Source: Bacteroidota bacterium
GTDB lineage: Bacteria; Bacteroidota; Bacteroidia; Chitinophagales; Chitinophagaceae
Assembly (NCBI GenBank): GCA_016868455.1
Contig: VGGV01000008.1
Location: 52,269-116,268, forward strand
Direction of reading: 5' to 3'
Length of the DNA: 64,000 nucleotides
Of the stretch, positions 28,315-36,192 are shown one piece after another. The notes under the pieces were generated by a model, which was given only the letters and a program-made list of their open reading frames with translations, did not search any database and was not told where the DNA came from. Numbering within the stretch: position 1 is the first letter of the stretch; each line of letters starts with the position of its first letter. A program made the translations under genes and the position numbers.

Positions 28315-29340
28315 ATGCCGGTATATAAAATTTTGGTGCATGGCGGCGCCGGCACCATCCGCAAGGAAGATATGAGCGCTGAACTGGAAGCGGCTTATAA
28401 ACAGGGACTGGAAGCTGCTTTAAATGCCGGTTACCGTTTACTGGAAAAAGGCGGAACCGCCCTTGATGCAATCAAGGCTGCTGTTGTATCGCTGGAGGAC
28501 AATATCCTTTTCAATGCCGGCCGCGGTTCGGTATTTTGTAAAGACGGGAGCCAGGAAATGGATGCATCCGTCATGGAGGGAAAAACATTGATGGCGGGAG
28601 CCGTTTCCGCTGTAAGAAATATCAAAAACCCGGTGGAACTGGCTTATGCCATAATGACCCAAAGCCCGCATGTAATGCTGAACGGGCAGGGAGCTTTTGA
28701 ATTTGCAAAACTGCACGGTCTGGCCATTGAACCTGATGAATATTTCTTTTCAGCATTCAGGTATGAACAGTGGAAACAAATGCAGGGCAGTGATGATTTT
28801 GCGTTGGATCATAATGTAAAACTTCAGGCAGAAACTCAAGCCGGGAACAGTTTTAGTAACGATAATCCCTCCGTCGCCAAGGCTGCGGAGGGTAAACCCT
28901 CCTCCGCTAAAGTTAGGGAGGGCAGGAAATTCGGAACAGTGGGAGCCGTTGCTGTTGATATGCAGGGCAATATTGCCGCTGCAACCAGCACAGGTGGCAT
29001 GACCAACAAGCGATGGGGCCGGGTAGGTGACAGCCCGATCATTGGCGCCGGCACCTATGCCAATAATAAAACCTGCGCTATCAGTTGTACCGGACACGGC
29101 GAACCCTTTATCCGTGCTGTAACGGCTTATGATGTGAGCTGCCTGATGGAATACAAAGGTCTTTCACTGGAAGAAGCCATACATGGGGTGGTGCATGATA
29201 AATTACTGAAGCTGGATGGCGAAGGCGGGATGATTGGCGTGGATGCAAAAGGAAATGCGGCAATGGTGTTCAACAGTGAGGGGATGTACAGGGGTTTGAA
29301 GGGAAGTAATGGGGAAAATCAGGTATTAATTTATAAATGA
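28315..29340 (+). CDS. Isoaspartyl peptidase / L-asparaginase (Ntn hydrolase, family T2)
   Basis: 341-residue precursor expected to cleave itself before a threonine that then acts as nucleophile; it hydrolyses isoaspartyl dipeptides and asparagine. Seen are LVHGGAGTI at the start, FNAGRGSVFCKDGSQEMDAS, the cleavage site KFG-TVGAVA with Thr208, and the substrate loop STGGMTNKRWGRVGDSPIIGAG plus SCTGHGEPFIR. Residues 185-203 are encoded by two tandem 26-bp palindromic repeats (PSVAKAAEGK, PSSAKVREG) inserted just before Thr208, in the linker freed after processing, so activity is probably kept. It overlaps the next gene by ATGA. Confidence 0.92.
   Translation: MPVYKILVHGGAGTIRKEDMSAELEAAYKQGLEAALNAGYRLLEKGGTALDAIKAAVVSLEDNILFNAGRGSVFCKDGSQEMDASVMEGKTLMAGAVSAVRNIKNPVELAYAIMTQSPHVMLNGQGAFEFAKLHGLAIEPDEYFFSAFRYEQWKQMQGSDDFALDHNVKLQAETQAGNSFSNDNPSVAKAAEGKPSSAKVREGRKFGTVGAVAVDMQGNIAAATSTGGMTNKRWGRVGDSPIIGAGTYANNKTCAISCTGHGEPFIRAVTAYDVSCLMEYKGLSLEEAIHGVVHDKLLKLDGEGGMIGVDAKGNAAMVFNSEGMYRGLKGSNGENQVLIYK
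28867..28892 (+). repeat. 26-bp palindromic element (family 1), first of tandem pair in asparaginase
   Basis: CCCTCC...GGAGGG arms with core GTCGCCAAGGCTGC; read as PSVAKAAEG. Confidence 0.8.
28897..28922 (+). repeat. 26-bp palindromic element (family 1), second of tandem pair
   Basis: CCCTCC...GGAGGG arms with core TCCGCTAAAGTTAG; read as PSSAKVREG. Four bases separate it from the first copy. Confidence 0.8.
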
Positions 29341-29771
29341 AATGCGAACCATTTTTTGTGAGATATTTAATAACATTTTTATTCATTATCTCAGCCTCCT
29401 GGTTATTTGGTCAGACGGATTCAAATAAAAATTGTGAGCCGACTACGACTGTTAAAGCAATTCTCTGCCCGGATTCGGTTGATTGTCCTTGTCCCAGTTC
29501 GGCACGGTGTGCTACAAAATTAATTGCAAGTGATAAACGGCTGAAAATTGCAGGCTTCAAAATCCAGGCTCGGGGATTAGAAAATCAGAAGGATGAAATT
29601 GAGGGGTATAACGATGCTGAAAACTTTGCACCTTTTGTATTGGTAATTTTTTCAAAGTTAAAGGAAGGGTCTGTCTTACATTTTACCTGTATCAAAGCAA
29701 TTAATAAAAAGGGTCAACTAGTGATCCTTCAGCCTCTTTCACTAACATTTAGAGCCAAATACAATAATTAA
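29337..29771 (+). CDS. Secreted protein of unknown function
   Basis: 144 residues with a signal peptide (YLITFLFIISASWLFGQ). The mature part is Cys-rich at its start (NCEPTTTVKAILCPDSVDCPCPSSARC) and then has alternating beta-like stretches (FAPFVLVIFSKLKEGSVLHFTCI). I do not recognise the family. The start overlaps the asparaginase stop (ATGA), and the stop overlaps the ATG of an ispD fragment (TAATG), so it was once in a tightly coupled operon. Disulfide or metal binding by the five cysteines in the first 50 mature residues is possible but not shown. Confidence 0.6.
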   Translation: MKCEPFFVRYLITFLFIISASWLFGQTDSNKNCEPTTTVKAILCPDSVDCPCPSSARCATKLIASDKRLKIAGFKIQARGLENQKDEIEGYNDAENFAPFVLVIFSKLKEGSVLHFTCIKAINKKGQLVILQPLSLTFRAKYNN

Positions 29772-29899
29772 TGCGTAAATATGCCATCATAGTGGCCGGC
29801 GGTGCAGGAAGCAGAATGCGGGTCAGCCTGTCCAAACAATTCGTACTGCTGATAGCTGGTGGCTTTTTATTCTTTTTGTTAACTTTGAATAAATATTAG
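29771..29899 (+). pseudogene. Diverged 5' fragment of ispD
   Basis: Reads MRKYAIIVAGGAGSRM and then VSLSKQFVLL, clearly the nucleotide-binding N-terminus of IspD, then breaks off into an unrelated hydrophobic tail (IAGGFLFFLLTLNKY) and a stop. Over the first 27 codons I count 64 of 81 bases identical to the intact ispD at 30466. The start overlaps the upstream stop. The divergence shows this is not a fresh target duplication; either an old duplicate or the remnant of a resident gene replaced by another copy. Confidence 0.75.
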
Positions 29900-29900
29900 T

Positions 29901-30071
29901 ATGGTACTTGTAATAAAAAAGAATACAACAGCAGAAGAAGTCAGGTCTATTCTGCGTAAATCAAGAAGCAGTCGCAGAAAGAAAAGTAATATAGCTTCTT
30001 TTTTTGGCAAACTTCCGGGTATTGAAGATGGCCTCAAATACCAGAAAAGGGTCCGTAATGAATGGAAATAA
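29901..30071 (+). CDS. Short antitoxin-like protein upstream of a PIN toxin
   Basis: 56 residues: MVLVIKKNTTAEEVRSILRK, a basic middle (SRSSRRKKSN), then FFGKLPGIEDGLKYQKRVRNEW. The final part (F-GKLP-x-x-DGL-YQK-x-RNEW) is the pattern of small bacteroidetal antitoxins that precede PIN-domain VapC toxins. It would wrap around the toxin and shield its active site. The gene overlaps the toxin start by 14 bases, the usual coupling. It is too short for a DNA-binding domain beyond the basic stretch. Confidence 0.7.
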   Translation: MVLVIKKNTTAEEVRSILRKSRSSRRKKSNIASFFGKLPGIEDGLKYQKRVRNEWK

Positions 30072-30429
30072 TTACCTTCTTGACACTAATATCCTGGTAT
30101 ATGCTTTGAAGGGTATTTCATCTGTCGTTCCCTATTTTGAAGAAAATTGTTTTGTTTCAGTTGTAACCGAAATCGAAATAATCGGAGTAGAGGGGTTGAG
30201 CAGGAAAGAGTTGTCAGTGAGGCAATCTGCTATTGATTATTGAACCACTATGCCGTTAACCACTTCAATAAAAAATGAAGCTATCCGCTTAAAGCAGCAA
30301 TATAAAATAAAATTACCTGATGCTGTTATAGCTGCAACTGCATTGGTGGAAGGCTATACTTTAGTAACTGCCGACAAAGGGTTTAAAAAATTTACATCTT
30401 TACAATTGATCCTTGTTAATCTCAGATAA
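30058..30429 (+). pseudogene. VapC-type PIN-domain toxin with an in-frame TGA
   Basis: The frame opens with NNYLLDTNILVYALKG, which holds the first acidic PIN residues, and VSVVTEIEIIG with the second. TGA at 30241-30243 (codon 62) cuts it. The same frame then continues with clear PIN homology to 30429: LTTSIKNEAIRLKQQYKIKL, PDAVIAATALVEGYTLVTAD, KGFKKFTSLQLILVNLR. The third and fourth acidic residues are therefore lost unless TGA is read through. TGA is a normal stop elsewhere here (for example the Hsp70 gene ends in TGA). Likely an inactivated ribonuclease toxin. Confidence 0.8.
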
Positions 30430-30465
30430 CAGAAACGGGAATATTTTCCGTTGCTTATTTATCGT

Positions 30466-31152
30466 ATGTATAAATACTCCATCATAGTGGCCGGCGGCAC
30501 CGGAACAAGAATGGGGGGCAGCCTTCCCAAACAGTTTATGCTGCTGCAGGGTAAACCGGTACTCTACTATACACTAAAAATATTCCTGGAAGCTTACGAT
30601 GATTTACAGGTCATACTTGTATTGCCGGTTGATTATAAGGATATGGGCCAGGAAATAATTGATGCTTATTTTGATAAAGGCAGGATTAAAATAACGGCCG
30701 GCGGCGATACCCGGTTTCAGTCGGTAAAAAACGGGCTGGCGCTGGTACAGCGGGAATCCGTCATTTTTGTGCATGACGGAGTTCGTTGCCTGGTTACAAA
30801 AGACCTGATACAGCGCTGTTACCGTCAGGCAGTGGAAACCGGCACTGCCATACCTGCTGTTGCTTCCAGGGACAGTATCCGTCTTCTTAATGAGGAAAGT
30901 AATGAGGCTTATGACCGAAGTAAAGTAATGCTGGTGCAAACACCCCAAACTTTTCACAGCAGGATACTGCTACCGGCATTTCAGATTGAATATATAGATA
31001 AGTTTACCGATGAGGCCGCCGTGGTGGAAGCATACGGCATCCATGTTACGCTGGTGGAAGGCGAAGAGGATAATATAAAAATAACCAGGCCTGTGGATTT
31101 GCTGATAGCAGAGAAAATTCTAGAAGAAAGAAGCAGGAGGTCCGATGTCTGA
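30466..31152 (+). CDS. ispD: 2-C-methyl-D-erythritol 4-phosphate cytidylyltransferase
   Basis: 228 residues, third enzyme of the MEP isoprenoid pathway: joins CTP and methylerythritol phosphate. The CTP-binding loop AGGTGTRMGGSLPKQFM, the HDGVRCLV motif and a C-terminal EGEEDNIKITRPVDL (metal/CTP site) are complete. The frame also opens at TTG 30451, but ATG 30466 aligns with the family start. It lies 36 bases after the decayed toxin, and a diverged copy of its first 27 codons lies upstream at 29771. Confidence 0.95.
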   Translation: MYKYSIIVAGGTGTRMGGSLPKQFMLLQGKPVLYYTLKIFLEAYDDLQVILVLPVDYKDMGQEIIDAYFDKGRIKITAGGDTRFQSVKNGLALVQRESVIFVHDGVRCLVTKDLIQRCYRQAVETGTAIPAVASRDSIRLLNEESNEAYDRSKVMLVQTPQTFHSRILLPAFQIEYIDKFTDEAAVVEAYGIHVTLVEGEEDNIKITRPVDLLIAEKILEERSRRSDV

Positions 31153-31164
31153 ACTCCGACATCA

Positions 31165-32103
31165 TCACTTCATCCATCTTAAATAAAACGGCAGCCGGTT
31201 GATCCTTAGAAAAGGATAGGGCTCATTGATGGCGCCAAAGCCGCTGTAAAATATTATGAGCCCGGGAATATCAGAACCCTCAAAGTCCAGCAGCATATTT
31301 TTTCCTGCATGGTCATTTATAAAAGCATCAATAAGCATATGTGATGTGCCGGTATTCCGGCTACCGGGATGATTGCCTGCCAGAATATAATATGCCCTGT
31401 TGTGAGAAAAAAAGAACACAGCGGAGGCCAGTAATTCGCCGTTCAGCAAAATGCCATAAGCGGCAGTCATTGTCTTTTCATGAAGAAGCTGGTACAATTT
31501 ACGGAAGCGGTTCACATTGTCAGCCGACTGATTGTTTTGAATTTTCATTTGCGAAACGGCCAGTTCAATGATTCTTTCAATAGCAATCCCCTTTTCAGCC
31601 GTATAACCAGACTGTACAGCTTTTTTAATGTTCCTCCGGGTATTTTCGCTGTATTTTTCAGCCAATGCATTGTAAGGCTTGATAAGGTCAAGTATGTAAT
31701 TGTTCCGGAGTGTAAAAAGTTTACCATGGCTGTTGAAAATATTACCACTGTTCATTGATATTTCAATCAGCCGGAAGGAAGAGGGTATAGCACCGATAAT
31801 GTCAGCAACCAGCTGTTCCGTAACATTTTTTCCAAAGACGCCGAGTTGCGCTGTAAGAAACGGCTGGTACAGGTAACGGATGCCGTATTTACTGTTCCAT
31901 GTTAACGTCAATACGGTTTCATAGTCATTCTCCGAATGGAGTCCTTTGGACAACACCAGCGCATCCCAGTTTTTCGACATAGTATCTAAGTAAAATGAAT
32001 ATGCATAGATCAGCCCGTTGGGGGCAGTACCAATGCATTTGTCCCATTTTCCTTTATCAATTTCCTTATGCCTCAGGTATTGTATGTTGCCGGGTCCGCT
32101 CAT
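31165..32103 (-). CDS. FemAB/GNAT-like acyltransferase
   Basis: 312 residues resembling the FemAB-like GNAT proteins found next to polysaccharide genes in Bacteroidota. A first half with WDALVLSKG and RYLYQPFLTAQLGVFG is followed by YSENTRRNIKKAVQSGY and a second GNAT half (LLNGELLASAVFFFSHNRAYYILAGNHPGSRN and MLIDAFINDHAGKNMLLDFEGSDI). Such enzymes move amino acids or acyl groups onto sugars or cell-wall precursors; the substrate here is unknown. The start overlaps the stop of an upstream fragment (TAATG), consistent with a former polysaccharide operon. Intact. Confidence 0.7.
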   Translation of the reverse strand: MSGPGNIQYLRHKEIDKGKWDKCIGTAPNGLIYAYSFYLDTMSKNWDALVLSKGLHSENDYETVLTLTWNSKYGIRYLYQPFLTAQLGVFGKNVTEQLVADIIGAIPSSFRLIEISMNSGNIFNSHGKLFTLRNNYILDLIKPYNALAEKYSENTRRNIKKAVQSGYTAEKGIAIERIIELAVSQMKIQNNQSADNVNRFRKLYQLLHEKTMTAAYGILLNGELLASAVFFFSHNRAYYILAGNHPGSRNTGTSHMLIDAFINDHAGKNMLLDFEGSDIPGLIIFYSGFGAINEPYPFLRINRLPFYLRWMK

Positions 32104-32217
32104 TAAAAATTCAGGTTGCGGTCAATTTTACGGAAACTGAAATTGGAAATATCAATGGAGAAGGATATTTTTTTCCAGGACCTGTTTTTCTTTTCAATGA
32201 CAGATTGAATATAATCC
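32103..32217 (-). pseudogene. C-terminal fragment of an unidentified protein
   Basis: An open stretch of about 38 residues (RDYIQSVIEKKNRSWKKISF, then SIDISNFSFRKIDRNLNF) ends with a TAA that overlaps the next ATG, a coupling typical of real operon genes. It has no start of its own. Upstream near 32220 the sequence switches to a sugar-transferase fragment in another frame. I infer it is the end of a gene lost in a deletion; identity unknown. Confidence 0.4.
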
Positions 32218-32608
32218 CGGCTGGGGCATCAACCCTGTCTGCAGATCAATCAGCGCAGCTCCCATTACATTGCTTGTTTTAACTGAGCCGGATAAAAGGT
32301 CAAGGGTATCAGGCAAAATTTTTACTTCTACATCCTTTTCGCCCAGTCTGTCAATCATATTTTCCAGCAGGGATTGTTTTGATTTGTCAATAGCAAGAAC
32401 AACCAGCCGGATATTATTCCTGTCAATTATTTTTTCCAGGTCAGCAGTGGTTCCCAGCAGCGGTATCTGTTTGTAATTGCCCCGCATCTGTAACAGGCTG
32501 GTTCAGTATGGCCCTGCGGATAAAAAAGAAAACAGCCCATGCCAGCGATGCCATTAAATAATCTGTGATGGCATACCAGGCGATGGATATTTTTTGCCCC
32601 TCACTCAT
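32194..32608 (-). pseudogene. Polyprenyl glycosylphosphotransferase, doubly truncated
   Basis: Starts at ATG 32608 (overlapping the stop of the oxidoreductase as ATGA) with SIAWYAITDYLMASLAWAVFFFIRR, the first transmembrane helix of undecaprenyl-phosphate sugar transferases. After about 40 residues homology jumps to another frame (from about 32487) giving GNYKQIPLLGTTADLEKI and GAALIDLQTGLMP, the CoA-binding-like middle of the same family. Then it stops. Missing are the remaining membrane helices and the whole catalytic C-terminal domain (family about 460 residues). The enzyme would start exopolysaccharide repeat synthesis; it is not functional here. Confidence 0.8.
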
Positions 32609-33582
32609 TGGCGGGTAATAATGTTATTGCCGATCTTTTCCAGTATCTGGTGCGCCACCTCCATGGCCATCAGGCCATCCACTTCTGTAACGGGTGTTTT
32701 GGTATTGCTTAGTACAGCATTTTTGAATGCGGTGAGTTCTTCTTTAATGGCATTTACTTCCGGAATGGCCGGGTTGGCCATAGCAATGGTTTTTTTCCCG
32801 TTGGGGGTTTCAATGTCGAATGCAAACACATTAGAATCCTGCGGTTCTTTCAGTTTGATGATCTCTGTTTTTTTATTCAGGAAGTCAATCCCGATATAGG
32901 CATCTTTTTGAAACAGGCGGATCTTCCGCATTTTTTTCATGGAGATGCGGCTGCTGGTAAGGTTGGCCACACAGCCATTGTTGAACTCGATGCGGACATT
33001 GGCAATATCCGGTGTATCGGTCATCACCGCCACACCGTTGGCAGAGATGCTTTTTACATCGCTTTTCACAAGGCTCAGGATGATGTCAATGTCATGGATC
33101 ATCAGGTCAAGTATCACACTTACTTCACTGCCCCTTGGGTTGAACTGCGCCAGCCGGTGCACTTCTATGAACATCGGGCTAAGCACCATTCCTTTTATAG
33201 CTAAAAAGGCGGGGTTGAAACGTTCTACATGACCTACCTGGAATTTAATTCCTGATTCTGCCGCCAGTTTTACCAGTTGCCAGGCTTCCTCCATGGTGTT
33301 GGCCAGTGGTTTTTCTACAAATACATGCTTTCCTTTTTTAATGGCTTTCTCGCAAATTTCAAAATGAAAATTCGTAGGGGCCACCACATCAATGGCATCA
33401 CAGGCATCTATAAGGGCATCATCATCCAAAAAGCGGGGCAACTGGTATGTATCGGCCACTGCTTTGGAGGTGTTATCATCCGGGTCATAGAAGCCAACAA
33501 TTTCTGTTCCGGCAATTTCCTTCCAGTTGTTCAGGTGATATTTTCCCAGGTGTCCGACTCCGAATACGCCTACCTTGAGCAT
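32605..33582 (-). CDS. Gfo/Idh/MocA-family oxidoreductase
   Basis: 325 residues. Rossmann fold with VGVFGVGHLGKYHLNNW at the start, then ICEKAIKKGKHVFVEKPLA (the conserved EKP Lys) and GHVERFNPAF. These NAD(P)-dependent enzymes oxidise or reduce sugar rings, often making nucleotide-sugar precursors. The downstream sugar-transferase fragment overlaps by four bases (ATGA), so this was the first gene of a polysaccharide operon. The gene itself is intact. Substrate not predictable; UDP-GlcNAc derivatives are common for relatives. Confidence 0.85.
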   Translation of the reverse strand: MLKVGVFGVGHLGKYHLNNWKEIAGTEIVGFYDPDDNTSKAVADTYQLPRFLDDDALIDACDAIDVVAPTNFHFEICEKAIKKGKHVFVEKPLANTMEEAWQLVKLAAESGIKFQVGHVERFNPAFLAIKGMVLSPMFIEVHRLAQFNPRGSEVSVILDLMIHDIDIILSLVKSDVKSISANGVAVMTDTPDIANVRIEFNNGCVANLTSSRISMKKMRKIRLFQKDAYIGIDFLNKKTEIIKLKEPQDSNVFAFDIETPNGKKTIAMANPAIPEVNAIKEELTAFKNAVLSNTKTPVTEVDGLMAMEVAHQILEKIGNNIITRQ

Positions 33583-33651
33583 AATACTGTATTAATCCTC
33601 AAAGATAAAGATTGAACTGCGGAGGGGAAAGAATGAAATAAAACAGGAAAA

Positions 33652-34401
33652 CTACAGAATAGCAGACCTGTTTACATACGACGGGTGATAGATAAAAAGG
33701 CAGGTGCCGTTCTTGATCCGGTTGATAACAGGATAAGCAACCTGTGCCGGTACTGCGGGGCAACCCTGGCTGCGGCCGATATAACCCTGTGCATTTACAA
33801 AAGCATCGCTTACATAAGCAGCGCCATGCACAACGATACCTCTTTCATACGCATTATCGTTGATGCCTTTTTCAAGACCCTCTAATTTCAGGGAGTAGCC
33901 GTTCTTGCCTTCATAAGTTTCCCTGGTTATATAGAAACCGGGGCTGCTCATATAGGATGCATGCTGATTGGAGAAATAACTGGCAAACTCACGGCCCGAA
34001 TTACGGCCATGGGATACCAGTGTGTTGAAAAGAACTTTGAAGTTCTTTATATCGAGTATAAAGAATCTTTTTTCACTGCTTTGTCTGCTGAAATCAATTA
34101 TAGAAATAATTGAGTCATTCACCAGTCTGCCTTCCTGCAGCAGCCGGTCAACCCCCTTTTTTGCATATTCAAATGCTTCCCGGCTTAATCCCCTCAGGTT
34201 CAGATGAAGGCTGTCGTAAACGGATTTTACTGCCGGAATAATATGCATCGGTTCAACTGCTGCTTTGGCCGGCGAGTCAGAAACCGGGACAGGAAATAAT
34301 TTATTTCCCGATACAGATTTGGCAAATGCAAAGGGCATATGCAGCAGACCAATAAATACGGATGAAACAAGCAGATAAAATGACTTTAATCTTTTCTTCA
34401 T
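33652..34401 (-). CDS. Murein L,D-transpeptidase catalytic-domain family protein
   Basis: 249 residues with a signal peptide (FYLLVSSVFIGLLHMPFAFA). The catalytic region holds HGRNSGREFASYFSN, SSPGFYITRETYEGKNGYSL, GIVVHGAAYVS and GRSQGCPAVP, whose cysteine is the nucleophile in the His-x-x...S-x-G-C arrangement of YkuD-related enzymes. It probably edits or crosslinks peptidoglycan in the periplasm. It stands alone on the minus strand with a likely promoter at 34576-34583. The mid-region (residues 55-110) is helical and charged. Confidence 0.8.
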   Translation of the reverse strand: MKKRLKSFYLLVSSVFIGLLHMPFAFAKSVSGNKLFPVPVSDSPAKAAVEPMHIIPAVKSVYDSLHLNLRGLSREAFEYAKKGVDRLLQEGRLVNDSIISIIDFSRQSSEKRFFILDIKNFKVLFNTLVSHGRNSGREFASYFSNQHASYMSSPGFYITRETYEGKNGYSLKLEGLEKGINDNAYERGIVVHGAAYVSDAFVNAQGYIGRSQGCPAVPAQVAYPVINRIKNGTCLFIYHPSYVNRSAIL

Positions 34402-34575
34402 GTGTGCTACAAGCCCCCTTGATGGCGGGCACCATTAATTAAAAAACCATAACCAAATAATTCTATAAAACGCAGGGTCCGGATATTTCTTGTCTCAGCA
34501 GCAGCCAGTGCTGTTAATCAATTCTAAAAAAGCCCCGGGAAACTTTCAAGGGCGGTAAGATTATAAAACCGGGTG

Positions 34576-34583
34576 CAAAGGTA
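34576..34583 (-). promoter_or_regulatory. Minus-strand -7 box for the L,D-transpeptidase gene
   Basis: TACCTTTG on the minus strand, 175 bases before the start at 34401. No good -33 box. Confidence 0.4.
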
Positions 34584-34799
34584 AAAATGTTATTCCTGAG
34601 TTTGCTTTTGAATTTGTCTTGTTTTTGTAAATCTTGAGTCAGATCATGCCGTGAATGATTGCTTTTTTTCAGCAGATACAATTGTTATTTGCACCAGCTT
34701 TACTATAAAAACAGACACAGGCTGCACTTAGAGCCATTGGCTGAATTATTTGCTCATTTTTCTCCCCGTTGTTTTGTATAAATGGAATACATAGAAACT

Positions 34800-34831
34800 T
34801 TTGGATAAAAAAGGGTGCAGAGCTATCTTTG
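34800..34831 (+). promoter_or_regulatory. Promoter of tRNA-Asp
   Basis: TTTG ending 34803, 20-base spacer, TATCTTTG at 34824-34831, 19 bases before the tRNA. Confidence 0.7.
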
Positions 34832-34850
34832 CCGTCCTGAAAAAAACTAC

Positions 34851-34924
34851 GGATCGGTAGTTCAGTTGGTTAGAATGCCGCCCTGTCACGGCGGAGGTCG
34901 CGGGTTCGAGTCCCGTCCGGTCCG
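34851..34924 (+). tRNA. tRNA-Asp (GTC)
   Basis: 74 nucleotides; acceptor GGATCGG/CCGGTCC with one G-U pair, anticodon loop CTGTCAC (GTC), T loop GGGTTCGAGTCCC, discriminator G. No CCA encoded. Confidence 0.95.
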
Positions 34925-34929
34925 CAAAG

Positions 34930-34949
34930 GCTCCTTCAAAGGAGCTTTT
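34930..34949 (+). terminator. Terminator after tRNA-Asp
   Basis: GCTCCTT-CA-AAGGAGC followed by TTTT. Confidence 0.8.
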
Positions 34950-35035
34950 GTTGTTTTATACACTGAAAACCAGCATTTCCGGCTGAAAAAAGGCATTATC
35001 ATTTAATCCTTAATTTAGCCACACATTTACAGCCT

Positions 35036-36007
35036 ATGCCAACCGATGCCAACAGGCAGTTCCTCGACTTTGAGAAACCCATTAAGGACCTGATTGACGA
35101 GATCCAGACGATGAAACATCGCCAGGAAAAGACTAAGATTGATTTTACCGATTCCATACAGAAATTAGAAGCCGGCATACTTGAAAAGAGAAAAGAGATC
35201 ACCCAGAGCCTGAGCAGCTGGCAGCGGGTGCAGCTCAGCCGCCATCCCGACAGGCCTTATACCCTCAAGTATATCGAGAAAATGACGACAAACTTTGTGG
35301 AGTTGTTTGGCGACAGAAATGTAAAAGATGACAAAGCCATGGTGGGAGGATTTGCTTCACTGGATGGCGAAACAGTGATGATAATCGGCCAGCAGAAGGG
35401 TATCAATACCAAGATGCGGCAAATGAGGAATTTTGGAATGGCTAACCCGGAAGGTTACCGCAAAGCCCTTCGCCTGATGAAACTGGCGGAAAAATTCAAT
35501 AAACCCATCATCACCTTAATTGATACACCCGGCGCTTATCCGGGACTGGAAGCAGAGGAAAGAGGACAGGGGGAAGCCATTGCACGGAATATTTATGAAA
35601 TGATACGGCTGAGTGTTCCGGTCATCTGTGTCATCATCGGCGAAGGCGCAAGCGGCGGTGCATTGGGCATAGGTGTGGGTGACAAAGTATTTATGATGGA
35701 GAATACCTGGTACACCGTTATTTCCCCGGAAAGCTGCTCCTCCATTCTCTGGCGCAGCTGGGATAAAAAAGAGGTGGCGGCGGAACAGCTAAAACTGACG
35801 GCAAAAGATAACCTGCAAAACGGAATTATTGATGACATTATACCCGAGCCGGAAGGAGGCGCCCACTGGGATTACGATGCGGCTGCCCGCATGCTGAAAG
35901 AGTTTTTGATACCGGTAATAAAGGAACTAAAGGAAATTCCCACAGAAAAAAGGATAAATGACCGGATAATAAAATATGGTAAGATGGGTTTTTGGGAAGA
36001 GGATTAG
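35036..36007 (+). CDS. accA: Acetyl-CoA carboxylase carboxyltransferase, alpha subunit
   Basis: 323 residues. With AccD it moves the carboxyl group from carboxybiotin to acetyl-CoA, giving malonyl-CoA for fatty acids. Coiled N-terminal helix (residues 20-60), then [39 protein letters not shown] and [15 protein letters not shown], all typical. accB and accC are separate at 49700-51601; accD is not in the window. The ATG at 35036 follows an AT-rich leader with no strong Shine-Dalgarno. Confidence 0.96.
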   Translation: MPTDANRQFLDFEKPIKDLIDEIQTMKHRQEKTKIDFTDSIQKLEAGILEKRKEITQSLSSWQRVQLSRHPDRPYTLKYIEKMTTNFVELFGDRNVKDDKAMVGGFASLDGETVMIIGQQKGINTKMRQMRNFGMANPEGYRKALRLMKLAEKFNKPIITLIDTPGAYPGLEAEERGQGEAIARNIYEMIRLSVPVICVIIGEGASGGALGIGVGDKVFMMENTWYTVISPESCSSILWRSWDKKEVAAEQLKLTAKDNLQNGIIDDIIPEPEGGAHWDYDAAARMLKEFLIPVIKELKEIPTEKRINDRIIKYGKMGFWEED

Positions 36008-36192
36008 TGAGACAGAAGTCGTTAGTCAATAGTCTTTAGTCCAAAAAATAATTATGTAAACAGTTTCAGTTTTTCATGGCATCTTCATTGCGCTTCCCAG
36101 TCCGTAACCATGTGAAGGCGGGTTGCACACTTCATCTTCCAGTTCTTTATTCAGCGATTATTTGTTGTTAATTTTTAATTCTTAATTATAAC

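Larger units (their letters stand above)
34402..34850 (+). other. Intergenic region without genes
   Basis: About 450 AT-rich bases between the L,D-transpeptidase gene and tRNA-Asp. I see a minus-strand -7 box (34576-34583) and the tRNA promoter (34800-34831) but no open frame with recognisable protein, no RNA gene and no family-1 to family-3 repeat. Confidence 0.6.
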
